Part shown: piece after piece, positions 33,433-45,503 of the stretch
How the letters are laid out: every line of letters starts with the position of its first letter
Position numbering within the stretch: position 1 is the stretch's first letter
From: Actinomadura syzygii
GTDB lineage: Bacteria; Actinomycetota; Actinomycetes; Streptosporangiales; Streptosporangiaceae
Reading direction: 5' to 3'
DNA: 64,000 nucleotides
Assembly (NCBI RefSeq): GCF_008085905.1
Contig: NZ_VSFF01000008.1
Span: forward strand, 62,001-126,000
Program-made: the position numbers and the translations under genes
The notes under the pieces: generated by a model
Told to the model about the DNA's origin: nothing
The model's database searches: none
Seen by the model: only the letters and a program-made list of their open reading frames with translations

Positions 33433-34433
33433 CCGACCCGCACCCCCTCGTCGGCGCTGTCCACCCGTGGAGGACGGCCGCTGCTGAGCGCGCGGTGCCA
33501 GGCGATCTGGTCGGCGAGGCCGTCCGCGAGGCCGGTGGCGGCCGTCCAGCCGAGGAGGCGGCGGGCGCGTCCGGTGTCGGCCCAGGTGCGGGCGGCGTCC
33601 CCGGCGACCGGGGTCTCCCGCCGAATCTCGGCGCGGACGCCGAGCAGGCCGGTGAGCGTCCCGATGGCGGCGCGGAGCGTGACCGGCTCGTGGTGGCCGA
33701 CGTTGACCGCGACGCCGGGCGGCAGGTCCGCGGCCGCCGCGAGGAGCGTCGCGGACACGACGTCGCCGACGTGCGTGAACGCCCGCGAGCTGCGGCCGTC
33801 GCCGAACACCGGCAGCGGACGGCCGTCGAGCGCTGCCTCCGCGAACCGGTGGAACGCCATGTCGGGCCGCTGCCGGGGGCCGTAGACGGAGAAGTATCTG
33901 AGCAGGACGGTCCGGAGCCCGTCCCGCGCGGCGTCCCGGGCGAGGCGCTCCACCTCGACCTTGCTGGCCGCGTACGGGCTCGCCGGATCGAGGGGGTCGT
34001 CCTCGCGGTTCGGCCGCCCGCCCGCCGACCCGTAGACCGACGAGCTGGACGCGACGACCACCTTCGGCCGGAGCCCCGCCGGGCGGTCCGCGCACGCCGC
34101 GAGGAGCCGCCGGGTCGCGACGACGTTGTCCCGCCAGGCCGCCGCCCGGCCCTCGCCCCACGAGCAGCGCACACCGGGACGTCCGGCGAGGTGGACGACG
34201 ACGTCGGCGGCGGCGACGGCGTCCAGGTCGTCTGTCGCCAGGTCGAGTTCGGCGGCGGCGACGCCGGGCCGCGACGCCGTCCCGGCCCACGTCCGCCGCG
34301 CCGTCTCCGGCGCGAGGGACCGTTCCGGCGCGTCGACGGCGAGCACCTCGTGCCCCGCGCCCGACAGCGCGTCGACCACATGGCTTCCGATGAACCCCGC
34401 CGCCCCAGTAACAACCACCCGCACCCGGGGCAC
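33429..34433 (-). CDS. NAD-dependent nucleotide-sugar epimerase/dehydratase (SDR family)
   Basis: A 334-residue extended short-chain dehydrogenase. VTGAAGFIGSH is the NAD site, SSSSVYG carries the catalytic Ser/Thr position, and SPYAASKVEVE is the YxxxK motif. RYFSVYGPRQRPDMAFHRF and SRAFTHVGDVV are typical of UDP-glucose/UDP-glucuronate 4-epimerases. It probably supplies the sugar donor used by the downstream glycosyltransferases. GTG 34433 is 44 bases downstream of the marR stop, with a small hairpin between. Confidence 0.9.
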   Translation of the reverse strand: MPRVRVVVTGAAGFIGSHVVDALSGAGHEVLAVDAPERSLAPETARRTWAGTASRPGVAAAELDLATDDLDAVAAADVVVHLAGRPGVRCSWGEGRAAAWRDNVVATRRLLAACADRPAGLRPKVVVASSSSVYGSAGGRPNREDDPLDPASPYAASKVEVERLARDAARDGLRTVLLRYFSVYGPRQRPDMAFHRFAEAALDGRPLPVFGDGRSSRAFTHVGDVVSATLLAAAADLPPGVAVNVGHHEPVTLRAAIGTLTGLLGVRAEIRRETPVAGDAARTWADTGRARRLLGWTAATGLADGLADQIAWHRALSSGRPPRVDSADEGVRVG

Positions 34434-34459
34434 CTTATCCGGATCGGCACATCCTGGAC

Positions 34460-34475
34460 AGGGACACGAGTCCCT
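34460..34475 (-). terminator. Small hairpin after the marR gene
   Basis: AGGGAC / GTCCCT with a four-base loop lies two bases downstream of the marR stop codon and 27 bases upstream of the epimerase start. It is only six pairs long, so it may attenuate rather than stop transcription into the glycosylation operon. Confidence 0.4.
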
Positions 34476-34477
34476 GA

Positions 34478-34942
34478 TCAGCCGGTATGCGGCTCCGTCG
34501 CGTCCCAGTCGCGCTGGGACCGCGTGACGTGCGCCAGGGCGGCCTTGAACGTCCGGAAGACGTCGTCGCCGAGGTCGTCGCGGTGGCGGTCCTCGATCCC
34601 GGCGAGGATGGCGCGGGCCTTGCCGATCTCGTCCAGGCCGTCGTCGGTCGGGACGACGAGCTTGGCGCGCCGGTCCTTCGGGTCAGCCTCGCGCCGGACG
34701 TAGCCGAGCCGTTCGAGCTCGTCCACGATGACGGTCACGATCTGCTTGTGCTGCCCGGAGCGCCGCGCCAGCTCGGTCGCCCGCGCGCCGGTCGGCGGCA
34801 GGATGGCGAGCACCGTGCCGTGCCGCGGGCGCACGTCGGGGTGGCCCTGCTCGGCGAGGCGGGTGAACAGCTCGTCCTGGAGGGCGCGTCCCAGCCGTCC
34901 GATCAGCAGTCCGAGGTCCGGTTCCTGTTCGGCGTCGGCCAT
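34478..34942 (-). CDS. MarR family transcriptional regulator
   Basis: A 154-residue winged-helix regulator. The DNA-binding part runs from ARATELARRSGQHKQIVTVIVDELERLGYVRREADPKDRRAKLVVPTDDG, with the MarR wing signature DPKDRRAKLV. It probably dimerises through its terminal helices and binds a dyad in its own promoter. The start at 34942 uses GGGAGG in the right arm of an unusual long inverted repeat. It lies downstream of an ABC-F gene on the same strand, which could be its partner target; the ligand is unknown. Confidence 0.9.
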   Translation of the reverse strand: MADAEQEPDLGLLIGRLGRALQDELFTRLAEQGHPDVRPRHGTVLAILPPTGARATELARRSGQHKQIVTVIVDELERLGYVRREADPKDRRAKLVVPTDDGLDEIGKARAILAGIEDRHRDDLGDDVFRTFKAALAHVTRSQRDWDATEPHTG

Positions 34943-34943
34943 G

Positions 34944-35007
34944 GCGGCCTCCCGGTATTGGTCAGAGTTATTGACTTTCTAACTTCATGACCATACCGGG
35001 AGGCCGC
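34944..35007 (-). promoter_or_regulatory. Long inverted repeat containing the marR promoter region and ribosome site
   Basis: GCGGCCTCCCGGTAT (34944-34958) and ATACCGGGAGGCCGC (34993-35007) are perfect 15-base arms. A further TGGTCA / TGACC continues the pairing inward after one unpaired base. The inner stretch of about 23 bases is AT-rich for this genome and holds a smaller dyad (AGTTA-N9-TAACT), a plausible MarR operator or promoter. The arm nearer marR contains its Shine-Dalgarno. Ten bases separate the other arm from the ABC-F stop. Confidence 0.65.
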
Positions 35008-35018
35008 TCGGCACCGGC

Positions 35019-39951
<4,933 letters not shown>

Positions 39952-39975
39952 GCTTCACCCGGGCCCGGCCCAAGG

Positions 39976-39999
39976 GCCCCTGACCGGACGGTCAGGGGC
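39976..39999. terminator. Terminator between the second ProRS and DUF6328 genes
   Basis: GCCCCTGACC / GGTCAGGGGC pairs perfectly around a four-base loop. It starts 25 bases after the ProRS stop and overlaps the last codons of the convergent DUF6328 gene, so it mainly terminates the plus-strand transcript. Confidence 0.8.
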
Positions 40000-40504
40000 T
40001 CTGCCCGTCGGCGGTGCGGCGGCGGTGCGCCCTCAGCCGCGTCAGGTACGGCTGGACGAACCACGTCCACCCGCACAGCGCCAGAACGGCCGCCGCCGTG
40101 AGGGCCGTCCAGGCCGCCTCGTCCTCCAGCGACTCGACGATCAGCGTCGTCGCCGCGGTGATCGACACGGTGAGCGCGAACGCGCCGACGATCCCGAACC
40201 GGTTCGCGCGCTTGATCAGCAGCGCCTTCTGCCCGAGCCGGAACAGGATCCGGTGCTGGAACACGGGCGCGATGAAGCAGATCGACGCGACCGCCGCGCC
40301 GAACAGCGCGACGTAGAACATCGGGCGGCCGGTGGAGTCGACCTTGGAGAAACTGGCGGAGAACGGCACGGTCAGCAGGAACGCGAACAGCACCTGCACA
40401 CCGGTGACCGCGACGCGGAACCCCTGCAGAAGCTCCATCAGCTGCCGGTCGAGACGCTCGTGCTCGGTCTCGTTGCGAGGCTTGTCGGCGGAATCGGCGC
40501 TCAT
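39992..40504 (-). CDS. DUF6328 family membrane protein
   Basis: A 170-residue protein. A hydrophilic N-terminus with ETEHERLDRQLMELLQGFRVAVTGVQVLFAFLL, the family's conserved entry into the first helix, leads to four membrane segments. The conserved loop FQHRILFRLGQKALLIKRANRFGI lies between helices 2 and 3. The family is common in actinobacteria and has no assigned function. The gene overlaps the preceding terminator at its 3' end. Confidence 0.82.
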   Translation of the reverse strand: MSADSADKPRNETEHERLDRQLMELLQGFRVAVTGVQVLFAFLLTVPFSASFSKVDSTGRPMFYVALFGAAVASICFIAPVFQHRILFRLGQKALLIKRANRFGIVGAFALTVSITAATTLIVESLEDEAAWTALTAAAVLALCGWTWFVQPYLTRLRAHRRRTADGQSP

Positions 40505-40577
40505 GGACGCGATCTACCCCGCACAGCGGGCGACAGTCCGCTATGTCAGTGATGTCCAACTCAATTGGACGGCCGTC

Positions 40578-42599
40578 TCAGGTGAGCGACGGGGCCTCCA
40601 CGCGCAGCGCGAGCATCGACACGTCGTCGCGCAGGTCGCCGTCGCAGAAGTCGAGCAGCGCCTGCTCCACCCCGGCGAGCATCCCCTCCGGCGTGTCGCC
40701 CGCGTGCGCGGCGAGGGCCTCCAGCAGCCGCTCCTGGCCGAACTCCTGCCGCAGCATGTCGCACGCTTCCAGGACGCCGTCCGAATGCAGGACGAGCGTG
40801 TCGCCCGGACTCAGCTCGACCGTGTCGACGCCGGGCTCGAAGTCCTCGAACAGGCCGAGCGGGACGCCGCCGCGCGACGCGGACCTGATCATCCCGTCCG
40901 CGCGGACCACGACCGCCGGGGGATGGCCCGCCGTGCCCAGCGAGACGACCACCCGGTCCGGCTCCAGCGACAGCCCGGCCATCACGGCGGTGACGAACCG
41001 GTCCTCGTCGAGGAGGGCCTCGTTCACCATGCCGAGGACCTCCGCCGGACGCGACCTCCACCGGGACGCGAGCCGGGCGCAGTGCCGCGCCGTCGACGTC
41101 ACGGCCGCCGCGTCCTCGCCCTTGCCGCACACGTCGCCGAGGATCAGGCCCCAGCCGTCCTCGGTGCGGAACACGTCGTAGAAGTCGCCGCCGACCTCCG
41201 AGCCGTGCGTCGCCGTCAGGTACTTCGCGGCGACCCGCACGCCCGGGATCACCGGCAGCGACTTCGGCAGCAGCCCCGCCTGCAGCGTCTCGGCCACCTC
41301 GGCGCGCCGCCGGTACAGCCGCGCCGCCCGGATCACGAGCGCCAGGTACCGGCCGAGCCGCTGCACGACGCCGAGGTCCATGAGGTCGAACGGGCCGTAC
41401 TCGCCGCTCGCCGCCAGCGTGATCGTGCCGAGGGAGCGGTCGCCGTCCTCGATCGGGACGCTCAGCACCGACGTCACGCCGATCTTCCCGCAGATGGGCT
41501 GGCCGTCCGGGCACACGCCGAGCACGTCGAGGTTCTCCAGGTGCGGGCGCAGCGCGCTCTGCCGGGTGGCGTACACGGTGTGCGGCAGCGTGTTCTCGGC
41601 GGGCTGGACCTCCTCCAGCATCCGCGCCGCCTCCACCGAGTGCTCGTCCTCCGGGCCCATCACGACCTGGCGGCGCAGCGCGGGCGTCCCGCCCGCGCCG
41701 GGGCCGGACGCCGACGGGCCGCCGTTCGGGCCGGTCAGGTCGATGAACGCCCAGTCGGCCAGCTCCGCGGCGAGCAGCCGCGCGCAGCGCCGCACCGCCA
41801 CCGTCTCGTTGAAGACCGGCTCGTCGAGGAGCAGCTCGCTGGCGGTGGCGAGGACGTCCATCCGGTGGACGATCGTCGCGACCGCCTCGTCGTCCGGCGG
41901 CGCCGCGGCCGGGGCGGCCTTGCCCGGCGCCGCCTCCGCCCGCGCGGCCTCCGCCCGCGCCGACGCCGCCGCCGGACGGCCCTTCGCCTGCTTCACCGTG
42001 ACCGGCCCCGTCGGCGGCTCGTCCGGCGTGGGGTTCAGCGGCCCGGCCGCCACGACGACCATCGGGTCGGGCTCGCCGCGGATCCACACCCGGGCCAGCG
42101 TCACGACCGCGTCCACCGGCCGGTCGCGGCCGAGGAAGCGGACCTGGACGCGGCGGCGGCGCCCCGTCCGGACCACCGCCGCCAGCTGCGACCGCACCGC
42201 CGCGCGGGTCGCCATGTCGCAGAACGCCGTGAACTGCTTGCCCGACACGTACCCGGCGGACGTGCCGAGCAGCGACGCGGCCTGCCGGTTCGCCCGCCGC
42301 ACGCTGGTGCTCCGGTCCAGCAGGAACAGCGGGACGGGAGCGTCCTGGAAGACGGTCCGCAGCACCCGCCGCTCGGTCTCCGCCGCGGCCGACCCGCCCT
42401 GCTCGCCGGCGTGCTCGGAGCCCATCGTCCGCAGCACGGTCAGCGCCAGCTCGAGCTCGACCAGGGCCGCGTCCAGCGTGGCGCGCAGGTCGGGCTCCGG
42501 CACCCCGGCGGCCTGGCGCAGCTCGCCGATGCGGCCTTCGAGATCCGAGATCTCCCGCAGCAGGGTCTCGGGTTCGAGCTGGTCGGGCTGATCGCGCAT
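40578..42599 (-). CDS. PAS-GAF-SpoIIE/PP2C serine phosphatase
   Basis: A 673-residue cytoplasmic signalling protein. Residues about 1-60 are helical. A PAS domain follows (VLRTVFQDAPVPLFLLDRSTSVRRANRQAASLLG), then an Ala/Pro-rich linker, a GAF domain (about residues 240-410) and a C-terminal PP2C/SpoIIE phosphatase (ETLQAGLLPKSLPVIPGV, EVGGDFYDVF, LGDVCGKGEDAA, LVLHSDGVLEA). Such phosphatases dephosphorylate STAS anti-anti-sigma factors in partner-switching pathways; a BldG-like STAS protein is encoded at 62.1 kb. ATG 42599 has a strong GAGAGGGAG. Confidence 0.92.
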   Translation of the reverse strand: MRDQPDQLEPETLLREISDLEGRIGELRQAAGVPEPDLRATLDAALVELELALTVLRTMGSEHAGEQGGSAAAETERRVLRTVFQDAPVPLFLLDRSTSVRRANRQAASLLGTSAGYVSGKQFTAFCDMATRAAVRSQLAAVVRTGRRRRVQVRFLGRDRPVDAVVTLARVWIRGEPDPMVVVAAGPLNPTPDEPPTGPVTVKQAKGRPAAASARAEAARAEAAPGKAAPAAAPPDDEAVATIVHRMDVLATASELLLDEPVFNETVAVRRCARLLAAELADWAFIDLTGPNGGPSASGPGAGGTPALRRQVVMGPEDEHSVEAARMLEEVQPAENTLPHTVYATRQSALRPHLENLDVLGVCPDGQPICGKIGVTSVLSVPIEDGDRSLGTITLAASGEYGPFDLMDLGVVQRLGRYLALVIRAARLYRRRAEVAETLQAGLLPKSLPVIPGVRVAAKYLTATHGSEVGGDFYDVFRTEDGWGLILGDVCGKGEDAAAVTSTARHCARLASRWRSRPAEVLGMVNEALLDEDRFVTAVMAGLSLEPDRVVVSLGTAGHPPAVVVRADGMIRSASRGGVPLGLFEDFEPGVDTVELSPGDTLVLHSDGVLEACDMLRQEFGQERLLEALAAHAGDTPEGMLAGVEQALLDFCDGDLRDDVSMLALRVEAPSLT

Positions 42600-42640
42600 C
42601 CGGTCTCCCTCTCGTCCGCGCCGCATGATGGAACCAGGGC

Positions 42641-42702
42641 GGCCCCTCGTCCGGGCCCGGCCGGACGGGGCCACGATCGTCGGAACCACGACCGTCGGAG
42701 CC
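42641..42702 (-). promoter_or_regulatory. Leader hairpin and direct repeats upstream of the PAS-GAF-PP2C gene
   Basis: GGCCCC-T-CGTCCGG (42641-42654) pairs with CCGGACG-GGGCC (42661-42672) around a six-base loop with one bulge. Just upstream on the minus strand are two 15-base direct repeats, ACGATCGTCGGAACC and ACGACCGTCGGAGCC (42673-42702). The hairpin could be a leader structure, and the repeats a regulator site. The ANTAR protein encoded upstream is an RNA-hairpin-binding regulator, but this hairpin does not show the classic paired hexaloop form. Confidence 0.35.
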
Positions 42703-42762
42703 GCTCCACGCGTTCTGGTTCGCAGCTTATGCGCAGCGTCGGCATGCGCCTAGCTTCATGAT

Positions 42763-43671
42763 CTAGGGAAGGCCCTGATCGCCGACGATACGCTGGGCGA
42801 GCGCGGTGAGCTTCACATGACGTGTCTGTGAGATGCGGCGCATCTCGGCGAACGCCTCGTCGGCGTCGCATCCGAGCGCGTGCATCAGGATGCCCTTCGC
42901 CTGGTCGACGACGGCCCGCGCCTCCACCGCCTCCTGGAGCTGCATCGCCGTCCGGTGCACGTCGTCGTACTGCTGGGTGTTCGACACCGCCGCGCTGCCC
43001 TGCGCGAGCAGCAGCGACGCCAGCGCGTGCCGCCCGTCGCCGAGCGACTTCGGCGTCACCCCGTACAGCGTCAGCGTGACGAGGACCGGCGGGTTCAGGT
43101 GCGGGGACGTCGTGAAACAGCGCACCCCGCGGCGCAGCATGTCCGCCATCGCGTCCGGCCAGCGCGTCTCGCCGAGGATGTCGTCGGACGACAGCGGACG
43201 CCGGTCGAGCACCACGTCGAAGACCGGCCCGCGGCCGCGGGCCAGCTGCCGGTCGGTCACCTCCGCCAGATCCGGATGGCTCGCCGCCGCCGCGAGCGGC
43301 TCCGGCCTGATCTCCACCGCCCCCGCCGCCGGGGACGCCGAGTCCGGCGTCGCGCTCTGCGGCGGGACGTGCGGCACGTCGTGCGCCGGATCGGTCGGCA
43401 GGCCCGGCAGCTCCGGCAGCGCCCACCGCACGCTCGCCGCGCCCGCGCACCCCGGCACCACCCGCGCCGCCAGCTCCGTCACCCGGTGCAGGGTGCCGAC
43501 GTCGGACGACTCCCCGACCATTCCGAGCCGCGCGATCTCCAGCGCGAGCTGGTCGGTCAGGACGACTTCGCTGGACTTCACCCCTCTGAGATTAGCCTCC
43601 CCGGCGGGCTGCGGGACCGGCGGCGCCTGGCCGTCGCCCCGTCCGTGGTGCCGCTGGTCACGCTGGTTCAT
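42763..43671 (-). CDS. GAF and ANTAR domain regulator
   Basis: A 302-residue protein. Residues about 35-230 form a GAF-like sensor domain (TDQLALEIARLGMVGESSDVGTLHRVTELAARVVPGC). The last 65 residues are an ANTAR domain (ALEARAVVDQAKGILMHALGCDADEAFAEMRRISQ). ANTAR domains bind paired-hexaloop RNA hairpins to prevent transcription termination. ATG 43671 is preceded by AGGG; a shorter start near residue 31 (GTG) is possible. It stands between a CBS protein and the PAS-GAF-PP2C phosphatase on the same strand. Confidence 0.85.
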   Translation of the reverse strand: MNQRDQRHHGRGDGQAPPVPQPAGEANLRGVKSSEVVLTDQLALEIARLGMVGESSDVGTLHRVTELAARVVPGCAGAASVRWALPELPGLPTDPAHDVPHVPPQSATPDSASPAAGAVEIRPEPLAAAASHPDLAEVTDRQLARGRGPVFDVVLDRRPLSSDDILGETRWPDAMADMLRRGVRCFTTSPHLNPPVLVTLTLYGVTPKSLGDGRHALASLLLAQGSAAVSNTQQYDDVHRTAMQLQEAVEARAVVDQAKGILMHALGCDADEAFAEMRRISQTRHVKLTALAQRIVGDQGLP

Positions 43672-43721
43672 ATCGCCCTGATCCACACCGCCGCCCCGTG
43701 GTTCGGCACCATCGTTTTCGG

Positions 43722-44144
43722 CTAGTTGTTCGGCGGGGCCTTGCTGATGGCCGACAGCGGGCCGCGCTGCCCGTCCACGACCGCCAGGTCGCCGATGCAC
43801 AGGATCCCGATCGGGCGGTGCTCGGCGTCCACGACCGGCAGCCGCCGGACGGCCTGCTCGGCCATCAACCGCGCCGCGGTCCCCGTGTCGTCGTCCGGAT
43901 GGAGGATGGTCAGATCCGCCGTGCACACGTCCCCGAGGGGCGTTCGCGAAGCGTCGCGGCTCTCCGCGACCCCGCGGACCACGATGTCGCGATCGGTGAC
44001 CACGCCGCACAACCGCCCCGCGAACGTCACCAGGACATCGCCGATGCCCTCGTCCCGCATCATCCGGGCGGCCTCGTAGAGAGTCGCGTCGAGCGGCAGT
44101 GTCAGCGGCTGCGCCGTCATCACGTCGCTGACCCTAGGTGGCAT
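43722..44144 (-). CDS. CBS domain-pair protein
   Basis: A 140-residue protein consisting of two CBS domains (VSDVMTAQPLTLPLDATLYEAARMMRDEGIGDVLV and GDVCTADLTILHPDDDTGTAARLMAEQAVRRLPVVD). Each domain ends in the usual Thr-Asp-Arg-Asp or Asp-Leu strand. Such stand-alone pairs bind adenosine nucleotides and are often stress-induced in actinomycetes. ATG 44144 has GGAAGGA about ten bases upstream; GTG 44153 is too close to that site. Confidence 0.9.
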   Translation of the reverse strand: MPPRVSDVMTAQPLTLPLDATLYEAARMMRDEGIGDVLVTFAGRLCGVVTDRDIVVRGVAESRDASRTPLGDVCTADLTILHPDDDTGTAARLMAEQAVRRLPVVDAEHRPIGILCIGDLAVVDGQRGPLSAISKAPPNN

Positions 44145-44447
44145 CGCGCGCACATCCTTCCAGTTCCCGGCTGCTCGCGTTCGCCCGTGTCCGCTCTACC
44201 CTATTTATTGCCTTGCACTCCTCCTTCGGGCCCGGGGGCCCTCCATCGTCGTGCAAGGCGTGCGATCGCTGCATCGCTTCGGCTCGCCTTGCGGCTCGCT
44301 TCGCGATCAGGTTCTCGCTTCGCTCGAACCTGCCTTCGGACGCGATCGCGACGATTTCGGCTGTTGCGGGGTGCTGTGGTGGCTGAGGTTGTTGCGGATC
44401 GTTGTCTTACTGACGGTAGTTGCGCGGCTGCGGCTTGTTGGGGAAAT
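44145..44447. other. Non-coding, dyad-rich intergenic region
   Basis: No convincing gene. The stretch holds nested inverted repeats. GCCTTGCAC (44210-44218) pairs with GTGCAAGGC (44251-44259) around a GGGCCC-rich core. CAGGTTC (44308-44314) pairs with GAACCTG (44326-44332) around an 11-base loop. A plus-strand frame across it has a composition typical of translated non-coding GC-rich DNA. It could be a structured RNA, an intergenic repeat element or a terminator array. Confidence 0.45.
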
Positions 44448-44485
44448 GAAAGATCCCGCAGCGCGGGGTGACTGCGGGATCTTTC
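44448..44485 (-). terminator. Terminator of the SigR-like sigma factor gene
   Basis: A perfect 13-base stem (GAAAGATCCCGCA / TGCGGGATCTTTC) encloses a 12-base loop. The right arm is 13 bases from the sigma gene's stop codon; on the minus strand the left arm ends with T residues from the AAAG, like a factor-independent terminator. Confidence 0.85.
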
Positions 44486-44498
44486 GGCTGGCGGGGAG

Positions 44499-45098
44499 TT
44501 ACGCGGCTAGGACGTGGGCTGCTCGGTGGGCGGCCAGGGACTCGCGTAGCTGCTTGCGGCCTCGGTGCAGGCGGGACATCACGGTGCCTATGGGGGTGCC
44601 CATCATTTCCGCGATCTCCTTGTACGGGTAGCCCTCCACGTCGGCCAGGTAGACGGCGTCGCGGAAGTCCTTCGGGAGGGCGCGCAGGGCGCTGACGACC
44701 TCGGAGTCGGGGATGCGGTCCAGGGCCTCGGACTCGGCGGAGCGGAAGCCGGACGAGTGCGCCTCGGCCTGCGCGATCTGCCACTCCTCGAGCTCCTCCG
44801 AGCCCGCGCGCTGGGGCTCGCGCTGCTTCTTGCGGTAGGTGTTGATGAAGTTGTTGGTGAGGATGCGGTGCAGCCACGCCTTGAGGTTCGTGCCCTCCTG
44901 GAACTGGTGGAAGTTCACGTAGGCCTTGGCCAGGGTCTCCTGGACGAGGTCCTCGGCGTCGGCGGAGTTGCGGGTCATCCGGACGGCGCTGGCGTACAGC
45001 GGGTCCGCGAGCGGCAGGACGTCGCGCTCGTAGCGCCGCGCGCTGTCGACGGTCGCGGGGGCCTTCGCCCGGCGGACGGGCGTGTTCACAGCGGTCAT
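44499..45098 (-). CDS. SigR/SigH-like ECF sigma factor
   Basis: A 199-residue sigma-70 family protein of the ECF12 (SigR/SigH) type. Region 2 is [62 protein letters not shown]. Region 4 is [46 protein letters not shown]. Homologues control thiol-oxidative stress and are held by a zinc anti-sigma factor (RsrA/RshA) normally encoded just downstream. Here a terminator follows instead and no such gene is present. ATG 45098 has GGGGAG. Confidence 0.9.
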   Translation of the reverse strand: MTAVNTPVRRAKAPATVDSARRYERDVLPLADPLYASAVRMTRNSADAEDLVQETLAKAYVNFHQFQEGTNLKAWLHRILTNNFINTYRKKQREPQRAGSEELEEWQIAQAEAHSSGFRSAESEALDRIPDSEVVSALRALPKDFRDAVYLADVEGYPYKEIAEMMGTPIGTVMSRLHRGRKQLRESLAAHRAAHVLAA

Positions 45099-45467
45099 CG
45101 TCGCTCCCCGTAGGTAGAGGCCCTGGTGGCGGGCCGGTTGCTGGCGCGTGTTCGGGGGCACGCGCGGACCGGGCGGGCGAACCGCCCTCCGTAATGTGGT
45201 ACGTGCCACCGTTCCCGACGGGTTCGGATGGGCCGCTGGCCTCGTGCGGAGGGGCGGCCGGGAGTCCGCGTGGATCGGCTTTCGCCAGGGCGACCCCGGT
45301 TCACGGGACGTCGCGGGCCTTGCGCGATCGGATCGCTTCCACCCGTCGGTGGTCTTCGTCAGGTAAGACGCACGGGAGGGGCCGAAAGGTTGCGCGCGGT
45401 CACGTGTCGTCCATCACATCCGGTCGCGTTTTGCTCGTACCGGTGCTGAACCGGCGATATAGGGGGC
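45099..45467 (-). other. Upstream region of the sigma factor gene
   Basis: A 369-base gap without a supported gene. It should hold the sigma factor promoter. A GGGAAC (minus strand, 45215-45210) resembles the -35 element of ECF sigma factors of this group, but a matching -10 is not clear. A short dyad GTGG-N6-CCAC lies near 45196-45209. Confidence 0.35.
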
Positions 45468-45494
45468 CCCCGGGAGCCCCGCCGGCTCCCGGGG
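45468..45494 (-). terminator. Terminator of the M14 carboxypeptidase gene
   Basis: A perfect 11-base stem (CCCCGGGAGCC / GGCTCCCGGGG) with a five-base loop begins ten bases after the stop codon of the peptidase gene. Confidence 0.85.
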
Positions 45495-45503
45495 ACCGGT
45501 CGG

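Noticed and set aside
44138-44386. Plus-strand frame of 82 codons in the structured intergenic region
   Set aside because: No proper ribosome site, Ser/Ala/Arg-rich shadow-like composition, and it runs through the inverted repeats.
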